14,657 nucleotides of DNA from Flavobacteriaceae bacterium (GCA_030828025.1 JAURDG010000009.1:1-14657); one strand, 5' to 3'. Counted from the stretch's first letter, positions 1 to 6,691 are shown. Notes: generated by a model from the letters alone, not told the origin. Program-made: numbers and translations.

Positions 1-390
1 AACCAAAGTTCAGAAGAAATTACATCTTTATTTATTAAGCACTTTACTTCAATTGCACCAAAAGGAGTGCACGTAAAAGTAACGCCACACCATGGTGGTG
101 AAGGCTATGTCATGTATCCCGACGGGCTGGAATTTCAGGCGGCGAGTAAAGCCTATCAAGAAACCTTTGGCAAGGCACCGCTGCCCGTTCGAGACGGTGG
201 AAGTATTCCCATTGTAGCTCTATTTGAAGAAACACTACAAAGCAAAACAGTCCTGATGGGTTTTGGTCTTGACAGTGATGCCATTCACTCGCCTAACGAG
301 CATTTTGGTGTGTTTAATTTTTTAAAAGGCATTGAAACCATTCCACATTTTTATCATCACTTTACGGCGATGCATCAAGCAAATCAATAA
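1..390 (+). CDS. M20-family metallopeptidase/dipeptidase, C-terminal part (5' end outside window)
   Basis: The reading frame is open from base 1, so the gene begins upstream of the window; about 129 C-terminal residues are present. M20 peptidases are di-zinc enzymes that hydrolyse dipeptides or acylated amino acids. The visible segment matches the C-terminal catalytic part of the dipeptidase/carnosinase-like branch: HHGGEGY, then VRDGGSIPIV (family RxGGSIP motif), then AIHSPNEHF, whose His (codon 286-288) is the expected late zinc ligand. It ends with FNFLKGIETIPHFYHHF, typical of the family's last helix. A GTG at 67 is an in-frame codon, not the likely start, because coding similarity continues before it. 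The 3' end overlaps the convergent hemW gene by 29 bp. Exact substrate cannot be told from this fragment. Confidence 0.9.
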   Translation, partial: NQSSEEITSLFIKHFTSIAPKGVHVKVTPHHGGEGYVMYPDGLEFQAASKAYQETFGKAPLPVRDGGSIPIVALFEETLQSKTVLMGFGLDSDAIHSPNEHFGVFNFLKGIETIPHFYHHFTAMHQANQ

Positions 391-1504
391 GGAATAAATC
401 AGCGGCAATACCATCGGCTAAAAATGCACCGCTACGTGTTGTTTTGAGGCAGTTTCCTTCAATTATAAGCAATTTTTGATCGATAAGCCGCTGAGCCTGA
501 TGCTCCAAATGGTAGCGATAACGACTGCCCAATTCCAGTTCCATTTGAGGTAAGGAAACCCCCCAAGAAGCACGAAGTCCAATCATAATCGCCTCGTTGT
601 ATTTGTCTATAACACTCAAATTTTCTGTGGTTTGGGGTAACTGCCCTTCCCCTATTTTTTTCATGTACTCCGCATTGTTACTCACATTCCAATAGCGACA
701 GTTACCATCAAAGCCATGTGCCGAAGGCCCAATACCCAAATAGGGTTTTCCTTTCCAATAGGCGGTGTTGTTTTTGGAATGATATCCTGGTTTTCCAAAA
801 CTGGACAACTCATAATGCTCATATGCCGCAGCAGTTAAGGTGTCAACCAAATACAAAAATTGTGCTTCCACTTCTTGTTCGTCCAAAAGCGCGACCACGC
901 CCTTTTTTACATAATGTTCCAAGGCAGTTTTGGGCTCTAGTGTCAGGGCATACGAAGATATGTGGGGCACATCTAGTGTCAGCGCAGTTTGAAGGTTTTT
1001 TTGCCAATCAGCAAAGGTGGTGTGTGGTGTGCCGTAAAGCAAGTCAATCGAAATATTATCAAAAAGTTGCTGCGCCCACATAATCGATTCCATTGCTTGT
1101 TTGCTGTTGTGTGCACGATTCATCAGCTTTAGTTCAGCATCGTTGAACGATTGCACACCTATTGATAGCCTATTGACCCCCAGATTATTCAAGTCGTTGA
1201 GGTAGGCTTTAGACAAGTCATCGGGATTGACTTCAAGCGTGATTTCAGGAGATGCTACCACTTCAAAAGTCGAAAAAACTTGGTTGAGGAGTTCCTCTAA
1301 TTGTGTTGTACGAAGTAAAGACGGAGTGCCCCCGCCAAAATAGATGGTTTCAATAGGAAGTTGCACTTCATCCTTTCTTAGCTGCAGCTCATTTTTTAGG
1401 GCAACGACCATGTCATCGATGTATTTGGCAGTAGTAGAAAAGTGAAAATTGCAATAATGACATGCTTTTTTACAAAAAGGAATATGTAGGTAAATTCCCG
1501 ACAT
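362..1504 (-). CDS. hemW: HemW-like radical SAM protein (heme chaperone, HemN-related)
   Basis: A 380-residue protein of the HemN/HemW radical SAM family. The N-terminus YLHIPFCKKACHYCNF carries the CxxxCxxC iron-sulfur motif (Cys11, Cys15, Cys18) followed by Phe at position 20. True HemN coproporphyrinogen dehydrogenases have a fourth Cys there (CxxxCxxCxC), so this is assigned to HemW, a heme-binding protein thought to hand heme to apo-proteins. The FGGGTPS motif (S-adenosylmethionine binding), the NPDD segment and GVNRLSIGVQSFND are all present, as is the HemN C-terminal region near residues 310-375. Length is normal for HemW. The ATG at 1504 is 2 bp after the ruvC stop, so the two genes should be co-transcribed. 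The 3' end overlaps the convergent M20 peptidase gene. Confidence 0.93.
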   Translation of the reverse strand: MSGIYLHIPFCKKACHYCNFHFSTTAKYIDDMVVALKNELQLRKDEVQLPIETIYFGGGTPSLLRTTQLEELLNQVFSTFEVVASPEITLEVNPDDLSKAYLNDLNNLGVNRLSIGVQSFNDAELKLMNRAHNSKQAMESIMWAQQLFDNISIDLLYGTPHTTFADWQKNLQTALTLDVPHISSYALTLEPKTALEHYVKKGVVALLDEQEVEAQFLYLVDTLTAAAYEHYELSSFGKPGYHSKNNTAYWKGKPYLGIGPSAHGFDGNCRYWNVSNNAEYMKKIGEGQLPQTTENLSVIDKYNEAIMIGLRASWGVSLPQMELELGSRYRYHLEHQAQRLIDQKLLIIEGNCLKTTRSGAFLADGIAADLFLIDLLDASP

Positions 1505-1506
1505 GA

Positions 1507-2058
1507 CTATTTCTTAATTCGATGTGCTTCTTGCTTCACAAAAGAAGCCCATCCCGAATAATTGGTGTCCGATTGCTGCGCGGGATTGTAGTAGTGGCAA
1601 AGTGCTGCCGCAAGTCCATCCGTAGCATCTAAATTTTTTGGGAGTTCTTTAAGTGAAAGGATTTGCTGTAGCATCTTGGCGACCTGTTCTTTGGAAGCAT
1701 TTCCATTCCCAGTGATAGACATTTTTATTTTTCGTGGAGAATATTCAAACACGTCTAGGTTGTGTGCAATACCAGCGGCAATAGCCACCCCTTGCGCACG
1801 ACCTAGCTTAAGCATCGATTGTACATTTTTTCCAAAAAAGGGGGCTTCCAACGCCATTTCTGTTGCGCCGTAGGTTTTAATTAGCTCGGATGTTCTCGAA
1901 TAAATATGCCCCAAACGAACATAGTGATTGTCATACTTGCTTAGTTTAAGTTCATTGAGTTGAAGGCAGTTTAGTCTAGTTCCTTGTACTTCAATAACAC
2001 CAAAGCCCATGATTGTCGTTCCAGGATCTACGCCTAAAATAATTCGCGATTGGCTCAT
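1507..2058 (-). CDS. ruvC: Crossover junction endodeoxyribonuclease RuvC
   Basis: RuvC resolves Holliday junctions during recombinational repair, working with RuvAB. I chose the ATG at 2058, giving 183 residues that begin MSQSRIILGVDPG. A longer frame to 2094 would add 12 residues unlike the family and would overlap the upstream gene. All four acidic catalytic residues are seen: Asp10 in GVDPGTT, Glu71 in ALEAPFF, and Asp144 and Asp147 in LDATDGLAAALCHYY. Length matches the usual 160-190 residues. The gene is the second of a three-gene minus-strand operon: lipoprotein, 22 bp gap, ruvC, 2 bp gap, hemW. No Shine-Dalgarno sequence is visible before the start, as is normal in Bacteroidota. Confidence 0.95.
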   Translation of the reverse strand: MSQSRIILGVDPGTTIMGFGVIEVQGTRLNCLQLNELKLSKYDNHYVRLGHIYSRTSELIKTYGATEMALEAPFFGKNVQSMLKLGRAQGVAIAAGIAHNLDVFEYSPRKIKMSITGNGNASKEQVAKMLQQILSLKELPKNLDATDGLAAALCHYYNPAQQSDTNYSGWASFVKQEAHRIKK

Positions 2059-2080
2059 ATGTAAAAATAGAAAATTAAAG

Positions 2081-2524
2081 CTACTTGGTAACACATACCG
2101 GTAGCGTCCAGCGTACTTCTACTGGGATTTCGAGGTTTGTTTTAAAAGCAGGTTGTAGCGCTGGCAAGTCGGAGAGCGTTGATGTAACTTGAGGAAGCAC
2201 TAGAGATGATAATTCTTGATTTATATCCTTATTAACACCCAAGAGGTGCAACTGACCCAAAGTGTCCACTTTAAGCGAAAAGAACAAGGTGTCGGTGCCT
2301 TTTGGAAAATGCTTGGCAAATGGTTGTAACTTATTATTTAATTTTTTTTGAATGATATTGGTAAAGCACTGCCAATTAGCTTGAGGGTTGTCAAGAGGAC
2401 AGTCGGGATACATTGGTGGTTCATCGGAAGCAGTCCAATCAATATTAGGTGGTGGCGTTTGTTTTTTTGGCGTTGAGCAACCAAAAACGAAAGATAGCAA
2501 GATGAACAACCGAAAAAGATTCAT
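2081..2524 (-). CDS. Lipoprotein with a TonB C-terminal-like region
   Basis: A 147-residue protein with a lipoprotein signal peptide: a charged start, a hydrophobic stretch LFRLFILLSFV and the lipobox VFGC with Cys16 as the likely lipidated residue. A Pro-rich linker follows. The rest (PMYPDCPLDNPQANWQCF, then FSLKVDTLGQLHLLGVNKDINQ, then a final strand ending VRWTLPV) resembles the TonB C-terminal fold found in many small Bacteroidota envelope proteins, where a PxFPGC-like motif precedes the domain. This assignment is by pattern only. It lacks an N-terminal transmembrane anchor of the normal TonB type, so it is unlikely to be the main energy transducer. First gene of the ruvC-hemW operon. 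Its start at 2524 lies 65 bp from the divergent DUF456 gene. Confidence 0.75.
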   Translation of the reverse strand: MNLFRLFILLSFVFGCSTPKKQTPPPNIDWTASDEPPMYPDCPLDNPQANWQCFTNIIQKKLNNKLQPFAKHFPKGTDTLFFSLKVDTLGQLHLLGVNKDINQELSSLVLPQVTSTLSDLPALQPAFKTNLEIPVEVRWTLPVCVTK

Positions 2525-2589
2525 TAGATAAAAGTAAAAAATAAAAAGGGGTTAACTCCAAACTGATAATAATTTGTACATTTAAGACT

Positions 2590-3093
2590 ATGGATATTGT
2601 ATTAATCATTTTAGGTGCTGTGTTGATGATTGTCGGATTGGCAGGAAGTTTTATCCCTGTGATACCAGGTCCATTGACCAGTTGGTTAGGGCTTTTAGCA
2701 CTTCATTATACTTCAAAAGTGGAGCAAGATTGGACTTTTTTAGGTTGGACTTTAGCCATTGCAATTTTTATCATGGTGCTGGACTATATTGTTCCCATTG
2801 TGGGAACTAAATTTTTCGGTGGCTCCAAAGCAGGCGTTATCGGAAGTACCATAGGACTTATTGTCGGCTTATTTTTCATGCCCATTGGCATCATACTCGG
2901 TCCATTTATTGGTGCCTATGTGGGTGAAATTAGTCAAAGTCCAAATCAGAAAAGTGCACTCAAAGCAGCAGTAGGATCATTGCTTGGGTTTCTCTCTGGC
3001 GTCGTTATAAAGTTTGTTGTTTCGGCGGTGTATCTTGTTTTTTTTGCTATCGAAACGGGAGAGCTTTTTGTCGAGCTATTAGGTTTTAATTAA
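2590..3093 (+). CDS. DUF456 family integral membrane protein
   Basis: A 167-residue, very hydrophobic protein. It matches the DUF456 pattern: an N-terminal helix with GxxLMIVGLAGSFIPVIPGP, a PLTSWLGLLALHY segment, a DYIVPIVGTKFFGGSKAG motif, and two Gly-rich helices (IGSTIGLIVGLFFMPIGIILGPFIGAYVGE; AAVGSLLGFLSGVVIKFVVS). Four to five membrane segments are expected. The biochemical function of DUF456 proteins is not known; they are common in Bacteroidota. The ATG at 2590 is the first in frame and begins the typical N-terminus. The gene diverges from the lipoprotein-ruvC-hemW operon and converges on cas9; the 131 bp between its stop and the cas9 stop hold the repeat pair described separately. 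Confidence 0.9.
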   Translation: MDIVLIILGAVLMIVGLAGSFIPVIPGPLTSWLGLLALHYTSKVEQDWTFLGWTLAIAIFIMVLDYIVPIVGTKFFGGSKAGVIGSTIGLIVGLFFMPIGIILGPFIGAYVGEISQSPNQKSALKAAVGSLLGFLSGVVIKFVVSAVYLVFFAIETGELFVELLGFN

Positions 3094-3123
3094 AGAGCCA
3101 GAGGCATAAGGAAGAGTAGTCTT

Positions 3124-3136
3124 TCAAATCACAATA
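3124..3136 (-). repeat. CRISPR-repeat-like unit, copy 2
   Basis: Minus strand TATTGTGATTTGA, identical over 13 nt to the copy at 3177-3189. Its ATTGTGAT part is the exact complement of ATCACAAT (6628-6635), which stands just before the AAGG of the tracrRNA-like gene, the place where type II anti-repeats pair with the 5' end of the CRISPR repeat. Sequence after the 13 nt differs from copy 1, so this is at most a degenerate terminal repeat. Confidence 0.5.
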
Positions 3137-3176
3137 CTATACTTATTAAAAATATATTACAAGACTTCGTTCTGTA

Positions 3177-3189
3177 TCAAATCACAATA
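3177..3189 (-). repeat. CRISPR-repeat-like unit, copy 1
   Basis: Minus strand TATTGTGATTTGA followed by TACAG. ATTGTGAT-TT-GAT can pair with ATC-TT-ATCACAAT of the tracrRNA-like gene as 8 bp, a 2x2 loop and 3 bp, a shape like the lower stem, bulge and upper stem of known crRNA:tracrRNA duplexes. Copy 2 has the 8-bp part but not the final T of GAT. The 35 nt between this unit and the cas9 stop codon would be the guide. Confidence 0.55.
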
Positions 3190-3224
3190 AATTTTAACTA
3201 AACAAAACGATATTCTTTACTTCC

Positions 3225-6200
3225 CTATGGCATCTCTGGAACTTTAATTGGTTGATAAAATGGTGAAATTTTTCCTAATATACTGACGTGAATCTTAAAA
3301 GGCTTGTGTGTCTTCCAGCCCGTCTTTTTGTCGCCAAAGTTTAAAATACGAACATAGTTGGGATAACTTTGGTCGTAAATATCCAAATCATAAATATGTT
3401 TAAACTCGTAATATTTACTGGAAATCCGCTGTACGCGATACACATATTCCCAAAGGCTTAAGCCCTCGTTTAGGTGCTTGTGAATTTCTTCTGGGTTAAG
3501 TCCTAGAATAAAACAATCGTTGGTGTGCAAGGTTGTTATAATCATCCTTCCGTCATCAGGCAATTGATACATCGGCTCATGCTGGCGTATTCTACGTACG
3601 GCTTCCCAAAAAGTAACTACATGCTCTTGAAACTTCCCATCTAAGGTTTGGTATATTAACACATGGTGGTTATTTCTTGGGTTGACGTATTTATTTTGCC
3701 CTTCACTGAGCTGTACGGCATTACCAACTTTTTCGCGCACGCGTACCTTACGAACGGGCACCTTGTCGCCATGCTTATTGGGTAAAAATATTTTTGTTTC
3801 CCAACCGGTTGGTCTTGTTTGGTACAATACTTTTGGTGGGATGCGTCCATTCTTAAAGCCGCCATGCAAATCAATTTGATCATAGACCAACTCACGAATC
3901 GCAGGATCTACAATTTTACTCACTTGTTTTGCGGTAGAAATTGAAGTAACGGGTTTTGATATATGGTATCCTTCTTGTCCGTCTGGCGTTTGTCGCTTAC
4001 CAAAATAACTATCCTTGTGTAGTTTTCCCTTTGGTGCTAAGCTATAGCCATTCCCTTTTTTGTTTGCAATTTTTCGGACTACTTTCGTGTCCGAATCAAC
4101 TGTAATGGGCATGGTTTGATAGACTTTTAAGGCATCAGAAGAGAAGCTTGCCCAAGGTGTTGGAAACGGTTCTCGATATGGCAATGGTGCGTAACGATTC
4201 CAAAAACTTAATTCTTCAACATAAGAAATATTGTTTAAGCCAATAATAAGTGCATTCAACCCGGATTCTCTAGGATCGTGGTGTTTTGATTTAGTGTCAA
4301 ATGCATAAATCGAATTGAGGCCCCATTTACGTTTGATACTGCTTATGGTGTTTCCTCGTGAAGCAATGACTTGAGCAGATACCTGCTCTAACATTGATTT
4401 TATTTTCAGTGCAATATGGTGTTGGTCATCAAACTCATTTGCTGAGTTGTTATTGGCATATACAGATTGAACAAAATGCCTGAATCTTTGATAGGAATTG
4501 TATTTGGCAGCACCAGAAAACAATTGCTGAAGTACTCGTGTTTTAACCTTTTCCCATGTACCTGGAGGCAATGAGCTGAAATATTCGTAAGGGGTTTTAG
4601 ATGCAATCTCATCCTTGAAAAATGTCATGCATAAGGTTTTGTTTTTGTCTGAATCGTTAAAAAAACGTTTCCATGGATGGATATAAACAATAGAAACTTC
4701 TTCGGTAAAAAGTTGATCTAAGGAAATCTTGGTATTGGTATAGGGGCAGGTTTTACTCCATTCAAGCCATAATTTATATTTAAAAAGATTTTTGTGGGTT
4801 GGATTATGACCAAGTTCAACTACAGCATGGTGAATGCTGGGCAACTCTTGGTCGCGTAATTTTTTGGAAACAAAAAGGGTCTGACGACCTTTGGCATTTA
4901 CTTTTAGCTCTGGAGTCAGCGCAAATTGTATTTGATCTATTTTTCCATATGCTTGAAGCAGTTCGTTTACCAATCTTCTCAACACAAGTACTGGTTTTTG
5001 CACGACAGGCTTAAATCGCCTAAATATCTGTTGGTCATCAGTTGAATCCTCAGGAAGGTGGTCTGCCTTATTTTTTTTATTAAAGAGATATAGTTTGTTA
5101 GTATTGATGTCCACATCAAAGTGTGCTTGGAATTGCGCTTTCCAAGTTGCTACTCCCAAGTTTTTACGCTTAGAGTCTAGAACAAAGGTTTCTATTTTCT
5201 GTTGCGTTTGTTCTGATATGCTCCTCCACTTGGCTTGACCAATGGCGTTTTGAACTCCACCAAGTGATACTGCTGCTGTGGTATCGTGCCCCTTTTTTAA
5301 ATACGCCAATATGACACGAGCAGCCTTTAGGCTAATATTTCCATATCCAGGCTTCAATTTTATAGATGCTACGGCTCCTGCCCTAGCACTATTAAGCCCC
5401 CATTTAGAACCTAACCTTTGGATCAATTTCTTTTTATCTGTATAGAAGAACAAATCATGCCACAATTCAATTTGTTGTTGTTCTGTAAAGGTAAAAAACG
5501 CCTTGTCAAATGCTCTTTTTTTGGTTAAATGCACCAAGGTATGCGCCAACTGAATCTTATCGTTGTCCTGATAATTAAAGGCATATTGTTCATTAACACC
5601 AAGGGCAATACGAACTTTCTTAAACATAAAGCTAGAAAATTGAAGTGCCACACCAAGTGCTTTTGTGCGTTGTTTTGCATTTAGCTTCTTGTTGTAAAGT
5701 GTAATAGAATCCAACCAACTATAAATTTGATGCCACTCATTTATGGGATGGCTTTGCCACATCGCCTTTTTATTCGGTTCATAAAGGCAAGATGCCAAAC
5801 CTCCACGCAACTTTTTATATTGTGCGGGACGCTGGTAAAAAATCAATCCATTGCCCTTTTCGTCGCCCAATAAAAAATGACGAAAGGCTTTGGTAATCAT
5901 GTTATGATGCTGTTGCTGTTGGTCAAACAAAGTGCTAAGTTCGTCTTCAAACATAGCTCTATCTAGGTATCGATTTCGAACACGTTCTTCTTGATAGTTG
6001 TACTGTTCATTTTTTTTGGGGAGTAAAGAAAACAGGTATTCGCCTAACTTTTGGTTACCTAATTTCTTTTTTGTGTGCATAATTCCTAACCTATTGGCAG
6101 CAGGAAGTCCTTCATTAAGAGCTTTTGCATTCGATTTTTCCATCGCTTGATTCATGACTTTACCTCTTCTTTGAATCATGTGATAGAGTACACGTCCAAA

Positions 6201-6596
6201 CTCAAGTTTGGACAGCTTTTCTTTCAAGCCTTTGGCACGAAGCTCATAGGGATTCATGGCAAACCAAGGGTTGATTTTTTGATGTAAACCAGGCGTATCA
6301 TGGTTTTTCAACCATTTAGTCAATTCCTGTTTCGTCAAAGGACATAATTCGCTTTCTGCCAAAAAAAGCAACATCTTACGTTTTCGATAAGTCTTACGGA
6401 AATATAGTTTTCTTGAATTTCTGATTTTAGCTCTATTGGTGGCAAAAGAAATTTCATTTTTACCCTCGCCAAGGTTGCTGATAAACGAAGAAAACGTATG
6501 AACACCCATGGATAAAATAACAGGCTCTTCGGACTGTTGCACAAGTGCCCAACCAATAGATTCTGTTCCAATGTCAAGACCTAAAATTTTTTTCAT
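3225..6596 (-). CDS. cas9: Orphan Cas9 with both nuclease sites altered (predicted nuclease-dead, type II)
   Basis: An uninterrupted 1123-residue Cas9. Seen in order: RuvC-I LGLDIGTESIGWAL with Asp8 intact; an Arg/Lys-rich bridge helix at about 51-80; the REC lobe to about 530; RuvC-II at 536-565; HNH at about 600-690; RuvC-III at 754-790; and a C-terminal WED/PAM-interacting part with IVDPAIRELVYDQI and EHVVTFWEAVRRIRQ. Catalytic positions are changed: RuvC-II IxxELAREL is IQFALTPEL (Ala559 for Glu); RuvC-III DHRHHAIDAL is DPRESGLNAL (Ser778 for His, Asn781 for Asp); HNH EIEHIHP is SIVYIHP (Val637-Tyr638), and Lys661 lies where Asn863 of the S. pyogenes enzyme aligns. Only Asp8 remains. No frameshift or stop is seen, so it looks maintained, not decayed. 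No cas1, cas2 or csn2 flank it. Likely role: RNA-guided DNA binding without cleavage. The exact subtype is not certain; size and absence of csn2 suggest II-C. Confidence 0.95.
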   Translation of the reverse strand: MKKILGLDIGTESIGWALVQQSEEPVILSMGVHTFSSFISNLGEGKNEISFATNRAKIRNSRKLYFRKTYRKRKMLLFLAESELCPLTKQELTKWLKNHDTPGLHQKINPWFAMNPYELRAKGLKEKLSKLEFGRVLYHMIQRRGKVMNQAMEKSNAKALNEGLPAANRLGIMHTKKKLGNQKLGEYLFSLLPKKNEQYNYQEERVRNRYLDRAMFEDELSTLFDQQQQHHNMITKAFRHFLLGDEKGNGLIFYQRPAQYKKLRGGLASCLYEPNKKAMWQSHPINEWHQIYSWLDSITLYNKKLNAKQRTKALGVALQFSSFMFKKVRIALGVNEQYAFNYQDNDKIQLAHTLVHLTKKRAFDKAFFTFTEQQQIELWHDLFFYTDKKKLIQRLGSKWGLNSARAGAVASIKLKPGYGNISLKAARVILAYLKKGHDTTAAVSLGGVQNAIGQAKWRSISEQTQQKIETFVLDSKRKNLGVATWKAQFQAHFDVDINTNKLYLFNKKNKADHLPEDSTDDQQIFRRFKPVVQKPVLVLRRLVNELLQAYGKIDQIQFALTPELKVNAKGRQTLFVSKKLRDQELPSIHHAVVELGHNPTHKNLFKYKLWLEWSKTCPYTNTKISLDQLFTEEVSIVYIHPWKRFFNDSDKNKTLCMTFFKDEIASKTPYEYFSSLPPGTWEKVKTRVLQQLFSGAAKYNSYQRFRHFVQSVYANNNSANEFDDQHHIALKIKSMLEQVSAQVIASRGNTISSIKRKWGLNSIYAFDTKSKHHDPRESGLNALIIGLNNISYVEELSFWNRYAPLPYREPFPTPWASFSSDALKVYQTMPITVDSDTKVVRKIANKKGNGYSLAPKGKLHKDSYFGKRQTPDGQEGYHISKPVTSISTAKQVSKIVDPAIRELVYDQIDLHGGFKNGRIPPKVLYQTRPTGWETKIFLPNKHGDKVPVRKVRVREKVGNAVQLSEGQNKYVNPRNNHHVLIYQTLDGKFQEHVVTFWEAVRRIRQHEPMYQLPDDGRMIITTLHTNDCFILGLNPEEIHKHLNEGLSLWEYVYRVQRISSKYYEFKHIYDLDIYDQSYPNYVRILNFGDKKTGWKTHKPFKIHVSILGKISPFYQPIKVPEMP

Positions 6597-6610
6597 TCAA
6601 TTATATTTTA

Positions 6611-6618
6611 TACATTTG
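6611..6618 (+). promoter_or_regulatory. Putative -7 promoter element of the tracrRNA-like gene
   Basis: TACATTTG fits the Bacteroidota -7 consensus TAnnTTTG exactly. At the -33 position (19 nt upstream, 6589-6591) there is TTT instead of TTG, so the -33 match is partial. A start about 5-7 nt downstream would fall near 6623-6625, giving an RNA that begins with ATCTTATCACAATAAGG. The element lies in the 5' leader of cas9, on the opposite strand. Confidence 0.55.
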
Positions 6619-6619
6619 A

Positions 6620-6691
6620 CCCATCTTATCACAATAAGGCTATATGCCGCGGACGTAATGTCCAGTGTCCCGCTTCGGTGGGATTTTTTTT
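6620..6691 (+). ncRNA. tracrRNA-like small RNA, divergent from cas9
   Basis: About 70 nt with the architecture of a type II tracrRNA. A short anti-repeat, ATCTTATCACAAT (6623-6635), is followed by AAGG and a nexus-like hairpin GGC-TATAT-GCC (6638-6648), as in the ACAAUAAGG-hairpin core of II-C tracrRNAs. Next come a hairpin GGAC-GTAAT-GTCC (6651-6663) and a terminator hairpin with a UUCG loop and eight T (6668-6691). The anti-repeat complements the repeat units after the cas9 stop codon. The proposed start near 6623 rests on the -7 box at 6611-6618; a longer form beginning further upstream cannot be excluded. The RNA is antisense to the cas9 5' leader if cas9 transcription starts upstream of 6691. 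Its anti-repeat is much shorter than the usual 25-35 nt. Confidence 0.82.
6668..6691 (+). terminator. Rho-independent terminator of the tracrRNA-like gene
   Basis: Six-base-pair stem TCCCGC/GTGGGA (one G-U pair) closed by a TTCG tetraloop, 6668-6683, followed at once by eight T (6684-6691). A textbook intrinsic terminator for + strand transcription. Confidence 0.88.

Larger units (their letters stand above)
3094..3224 (-). other. Candidate guide-RNA locus downstream of cas9
   Basis: This 131-bp gap between two converging genes contains two copies of a 13-nt sequence, read TATTGTGATTTGA on the minus strand, 53 bp apart. Read in the direction of cas9, the order is: cas9 stop, about 36 nt of unique sequence, repeat copy 1, 40 nt of unique sequence, repeat copy 2, then 30 nt to the DUF456 stop codon. 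In type II systems the guide lies 5' of the repeat portion, so the two unique stretches are candidate guides. A loose -7-like sequence (TATCGTTTTG at 3203-3212, wrong spacing) might start an independent transcript; read-through from cas9 is equally possible. No convincing terminator is seen. That this is an expressed guide RNA is inference. Confidence 0.45.

Noticed and set aside
362..1504. HemN (oxygen-independent coproporphyrinogen III dehydrogenase).
   Set aside because: The fourth Cys of the CxxxCxxCxC motif is Phe20, the HemW pattern.
2577..2584. TACATTTA as a promoter of the DUF456 gene.
   Set aside because: One mismatch in the -7 box and no TTG at the -33 distance; too weak to list.
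3099..3115. GCC-AGAG-GC as a terminator between DUF456 and cas9.
   Set aside because: The stem is only about 3 bp with no clean T-run.
3094..3224. Calling a normal CRISPR array after cas9.
   Set aside because: Only 13 nt are shared by two units and the period is 53 bp; a full repeat of usual length and regular spacers are absent.
3225..6596. Treating cas9 as a pseudogene.
   Set aside because: The frame is open for 1123 codons with all structural segments recognisable, and its tracrRNA-like gene is intact; changes are concentrated at catalytic residues.
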